A DNA stretch of 64,000 bases from Anaerospora hongkongensis. GTDB lineage: Bacteria > Bacillota > Negativicutes > Sporomusales > DSM-15969. The notes under the pieces are model-generated. The model did not search any database. It was not told where the DNA came from and saw only the letters and a program-made list of their open reading frames with translations. Every line of letters begins with the position of its first letter. Position 1 is the first letter of the stretch. The stretch covers positions 1-64,000 of the forward strand of contig NZ_SLUI01000017.1 in the NCBI RefSeq assembly GCF_004339805.1, written 5' to 3'. This document shows, in pieces, positions 61,802 to 64,000 of this stretch. The position numbers and the translations under genes are program-made.

Positions 61802-61866
61802 GGTAGTATGTGTTTTCGGAAGGGGACATTAGAATTTCCGCAAAAATTTATTTGAAAAATACTACC
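61802..61866. promoter_or_regulatory. Structured inverted repeat in the leader of the phage-tail module
   Basis: GGTAGTAT (61802-61809) pairs with ATACTACC (61859-61866), and inside it TTTTCGGAA faces TTCCGCAAAA. It could be an extended leader stem or a control site. The rest of the 370-bp gap between pduO and the tail genes shows no integrase, repressor or attachment site that I can recognise. Confidence 0.45.
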
Positions 61867-61910
61867 TAATTTTTCATTTCATGTACGTATAAAGAATAGG
61901 GGGTGAAAAT

Positions 61911-61985
61911 ATGTTTTGTCCATTACTTTGTAGGCAGCTGGTTGGTCTAAGGTTCAAAGCAAAAGATCAAATTGGCAAGTCCTGA
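61911..61985 (+). CDS. Possible 24-residue leader peptide before the tail genes
   Basis: ATG follows AGGGGGTG; the peptide MFCPLLCRQLVGLRFKAKDQ plus four residues is short, basic and has two Cys. It could be chance; the strong binding site is the only support. Confidence 0.3.
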   Translation: MFCPLLCRQLVGLRFKAKDQIGKS

Positions 61986-62022
61986 TAGTGGTCAGCGGTG
62001 CAATGAAGGAGGTGATTGAATC

Positions 62023-62451
62023 ATGAACCGTGAGGAGATTTACAGCGCTTTGTTCCGAAAGATAGAAGCTATTGAAAACCTGGTCACGGTTAGCCGAGTG
62101 TTAAAGCACTGGGACAACGTACCGCCAAGTGGACAGCCAGCACTTTTTATGACGCAGGCTGGCGAAGTGCCGGTCAGTCGTCCGGGCTTGCCGACGACGT
62201 GGAATTTGGCGGTAGATTTACATCTTTACTGCAATGTTGGGAATGACAGTGAAGCAATACCAGCAGCAGCGATCAATCGGTATCTGGACGCGATTCAAAA
62301 AGCGCTGGAGCCGGAGAAAATCAGTGGCTGCCAGACACTGGGCGGATTAGTGCGCGACGTAAAATTCGGAGAAAAAATTGAAACCTACGAAGGTATGTTA
62401 GGGCCGCAGGCGGTGGCGATCATACCAATCAATATTATTTTAGAGGATTAA
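62023..62451 (+). CDS. Phage tail terminator/completion-like protein
   Basis: A 142-residue protein whose order and size match tail terminator proteins: it precedes the tail tube gene, and its pattern (N-terminal helix, then a beta-rich core with VSRPGLPTTWNLAVDLHLYC) resembles gpU-like or minor tail families. AAGGAGGTGATTGA lies just before ATG. It is the first gene of the visible module. Assignment depends largely on gene order. Confidence 0.6.
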   Translation: MNREEIYSALFRKIEAIENLVTVSRVLKHWDNVPPSGQPALFMTQAGEVPVSRPGLPTTWNLAVDLHLYCNVGNDSEAIPAAAINRYLDAIQKALEPEKISGCQTLGGLVRDVKFGEKIETYEGMLGPQAVAIIPINIILED

Positions 62452-62466
62452 AGGGAGGAATTATTT

Positions 62467-63204
62467 ATGAGTCAGTATATGTTTGGAGCAGGGAATATGT
62501 TTTGTATACCGAAGGCAGCGGTGCCAACGCCGCGCTTGTTGGGGACAATGCAGGAAGTAAGCATTGAGTTTAGCGGAAATATCAAAGAATTATTCGGACA
62601 AAATCAGTTTTCGGAAGCTGTGGCACGGGGCCAGCAAAAGGTTACGGGAAAAGCGAAGTTTGCCAATATTAAGATGGATACCTACAATGATCTTTATTTT
62701 AATGAAACAGCAACGGTAGGACAGAACTTGGTGACGATTAATGAAAGCCAAACGGTAACAGATGCTGGCTATACAGTAATTGCCAAGAAAAGCAAGTTTT
62801 TAACCGACCTTGGCGTGATTGACGGGGCAACAGGCAAAGCTTTGACAAGGGTAGCCTCCGCCCCGAAAACCGGTGAGTACGCACTGGCAAATGAAACAGG
62901 TACATACACGTTCAATGCCGATATGGCGGACAAGCAGGTTTATCTTTCCTATATGTATAGCGATGCTGTAAATGGCAGAACAATCATCATCAATAACCAA
63001 CCGATGGGCGCTGCGCCGTCATTTATGGGTATTTTCAGCGGCAGGTTCGGCGGCAAGGAAATGACGCTGATTTTAAACACCTGCGTTGCATCAAAATTGA
63101 GTTTGGTTACGACAAAGCTGGAGGATTTCAATATTCCGGAATTTGACTTCTCGGCGTCGGTGGATGAACTTGGACGGCTTGGAACGCTTTCGTCTGCGGA
63201 CTAA
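62467..63204 (+). CDS. Phage major tail tube protein-like
   Basis: A 245-residue, beta-rich protein with a typical tail-tube beginning (GAGNMFCIP...TPRLLGTMQEVSIEFSGNIKELFG) and a mid-protein Ig-like insertion (about 105-175, TYTFNADMADKQVYLSYMYS). It starts 16 nt after the upstream gene behind AGGGAGG. No sheath gene lies beside it, pointing to a flexible, non-contractile tail. Confidence 0.7.
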   Translation: MSQYMFGAGNMFCIPKAAVPTPRLLGTMQEVSIEFSGNIKELFGQNQFSEAVARGQQKVTGKAKFANIKMDTYNDLYFNETATVGQNLVTINESQTVTDAGYTVIAKKSKFLTDLGVIDGATGKALTRVASAPKTGEYALANETGTYTFNADMADKQVYLSYMYSDAVNGRTIIINNQPMGAAPSFMGIFSGRFGGKEMTLILNTCVASKLSLVTTKLEDFNIPEFDFSASVDELGRLGTLSSAD

Positions 63205-63232
63205 ATGAAATAAGGGGAGAGGGTAAAAAACG

Positions 63233-63580
63233 ATGAATGCAAATGAACTTTATGAAGGCGAGAGCATAAAAATCCGGGGAAAAGAGTATATCGTACCGGG
63301 GTTGTCCTTGGGACAGATTGAGAGTATGGCCGATAAAATCCAGTCCATTGCGGAAAATGGCGACAAATTGAGCAAGGAAATGATGACAACGATTTCCGAG
63401 ATCAGTCATGCGGCACTGTCCAGGAATTATCCGGCAATGACCTTGGATGAGGTTAAGGATATGATGGATATGCGCAATATGAAAGTTGTGCTGGAGGCAG
63501 TTATGGGCGCCTCCGGCTTCATGAAAATGAAAGGTGCAGGAGGTAACGGCGCGAAAGGCGCAACCTTAAAAAGAAGTTGA
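63233..63580 (+). CDS. Phage tail assembly chaperone, gpG-like
   Basis: A 115-residue helical protein located between the tail tube and the tape measure, the standard place of the tail assembly chaperone. It begins MNANELYEGESIKIRGKEYI and is mostly helical afterwards. The gene ends in TTA AAA AGA AGT TGA, right where a second frame opens, suggesting programmed frameshifting into the next frame. GGGGAGAGGG precedes the ATG. Confidence 0.7.
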   Translation: MNANELYEGESIKIRGKEYIVPGLSLGQIESMADKIQSIAENGDKLSKEMMTTISEISHAALSRNYPAMTLDEVKDMMDMRNMKVVLEAVMGASGFMKMKGAGGNGAKGATLKRS

Positions 63581-63902
63581 TTTTACCGCGATCTATTGCG
63601 AGATCGTGACAGCGACGGGCTGGACGTGGGATTATGTGCGCTCTGCCATGACTTTTAAGCGCTATGAAGCGCTCAAAAAGTCGTGGCGCGAGCTGCCGCC
63701 CCTCTCTATTACGACGCTGGCAATTGCGAAATGCTTGGGAATGGAAATGAAGGCTGTACCGGATCGGGTGCAGGCAAAGCAAAGTTCAGATGTTTTCTTT
63801 GATGAATCCTATTATGAGAATACAGAGGTGTCGCCTTGGCGGCAAGGCGGCGGCGGACAATTGACCGCAGAATTTCAAGCGGCGGGAGGTGAAATAAAAT
63901 GA
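63570..63902 (+). CDS. Frameshift extension of the tail chaperone (gpGT-like)
   Basis: This frame is open from 63570, directly after an in-frame TAA at 63567. Read from the slip region it gives K-E-V-D-F-T-A-I-Y-C-E-I-V and then TATGWTWDYVRSAM. It overlaps the end of the chaperone gene. A GTG at 63606 could start translation but lacks a good binding site and would drop the conserved-looking VDFTAIYCEIV part. Relative to the chaperone frame the switch is -2 or +1; a -2 shift in tail chaperone genes is known for phage Mu. The product would be a G-T fusion that loads onto the tape measure. Confidence 0.6.
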   Translation, partial: KEVDFTAIYCEIVTATGWTWDYVRSAMTFKRYEALKKSWRELPPLSITTLAIAKCLGMEMKAVPDRVQAKQSSDVFFDESYYENTEVSPWRQGGGGQLTAEFQAAGGEIK

Positions 63903-64000
63903 GTGAAGATACGGTACAAGTTAAAATTGAGGCGGATTCCAGTGGTTTTTCCGGAGCGCTAAAGGATGCGATGAGCAGCCTTACCGATATGGTCGGTGAG
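63899..64000 (+). CDS. Tail tape measure protein, 5' end only
   Basis: ATG with GGGAGGTG upstream; the first 34 residues (MSEDTVQVKIEADSSGFSGA...) show the N-terminal pattern of tape measure proteins, where a short beta segment precedes long helices. It overlaps the previous frame's stop codon by 4 nt. The window ends inside the gene. Confidence 0.65.
   Translation, partial: MSEDTVQVKIEADSSGFSGALKDAMSSLTDMVGE

Noticed and set aside
1..64000. CRISPR arrays, rRNA or tRNA genes
   Set aside because: No regularly spaced short repeats with unique spacers and no tRNA/rRNA signature were seen; the only long repeats are coding units of the adhesin.

Overview
The window looks like a chromosomal segment of a diderm (outer-membrane-bearing) Firmicute, most plausibly a Negativicute of the Sporomusa/Pelosinus type. 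An outer-membrane secretion system (TpsA giant adhesin plus TpsB transporter) and a small outer-membrane barrel protein lie beside typical Firmicute regulation: three T-box leaders and a GAAC-N4-GTTC LexA operator in the recA promoter. A one-piece pyruvate:ferredoxin oxidoreductase and a PduO-type cobalamin adenosyltransferase point to an anaerobe. The taxon is my inference from content; no rRNA or tRNA gene is present to confirm it.

Layout. 1-15.8 kb: 3' part of a cysteine-free giant filamentous adhesin and its TpsB transporter. 16-22 kb: an oligogalacturonide (pectin fragment) ABC uptake operon with an oligogalacturonate lyase. 22-26.8 kb: XRE regulator, chemoreceptor, and a PAS-PAS-GGDEF-EAL cyclic-di-GMP enzyme. 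26.9-29.5 kb: a stand-alone A-T-TE (NRPS-like) enzyme. 29.7-34 kb: regulator, DcuC-like carrier and M20 amidohydrolase. 34-40.7 kb: T-box-controlled YkvI-type carrier, a HAD phosphatase with an apparent ATT start, a metallophosphatase, an LtaS/EptA-like transferase and a methyltransferase. 41-46 kb: BBE-type flavoprotein, T-box-controlled BASS carrier, recA, and a small OMP. 46-53 kb: YheO-like regulator, threonine/serine dehydratase, a permease broken by an in-frame amber codon, and nifJ. 53-59.4 kb: a chemoreceptor broken by a small deletion, two divergent GH8-like hydrolases, a processive GT2 synthase and a membrane protein with a degenerate GGDEF domain; together these resemble a compact cyclic-di-GMP-controlled exopolysaccharide (Pss/Bcs-like) locus. 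59.5-61.7 kb: T-box leader, shikimate kinase, a small unknown protein and PduO. 61.8-64 kb: start of a phage-tail module with no head genes on its left side.

Recurring themes are surface attachment (adhesin, exopolysaccharide, cyclic-di-GMP turnover), amino-acid transport and catabolism read out through T-boxes (candidate specifiers Ser AGT, Ser TCG, Thr ACT), and plant-polymer use. Genome decay is visible as one nonsense codon and one microdeletion. The most unusual items are the tail-only module with an apparent -2/+1 frameshift pair, the exopolysaccharide locus with a SPTEI-type degenerate GGDEF domain, the A-T-TE enzyme, and the mismatch between a threonine-type T-box specifier and a shikimate kinase gene.
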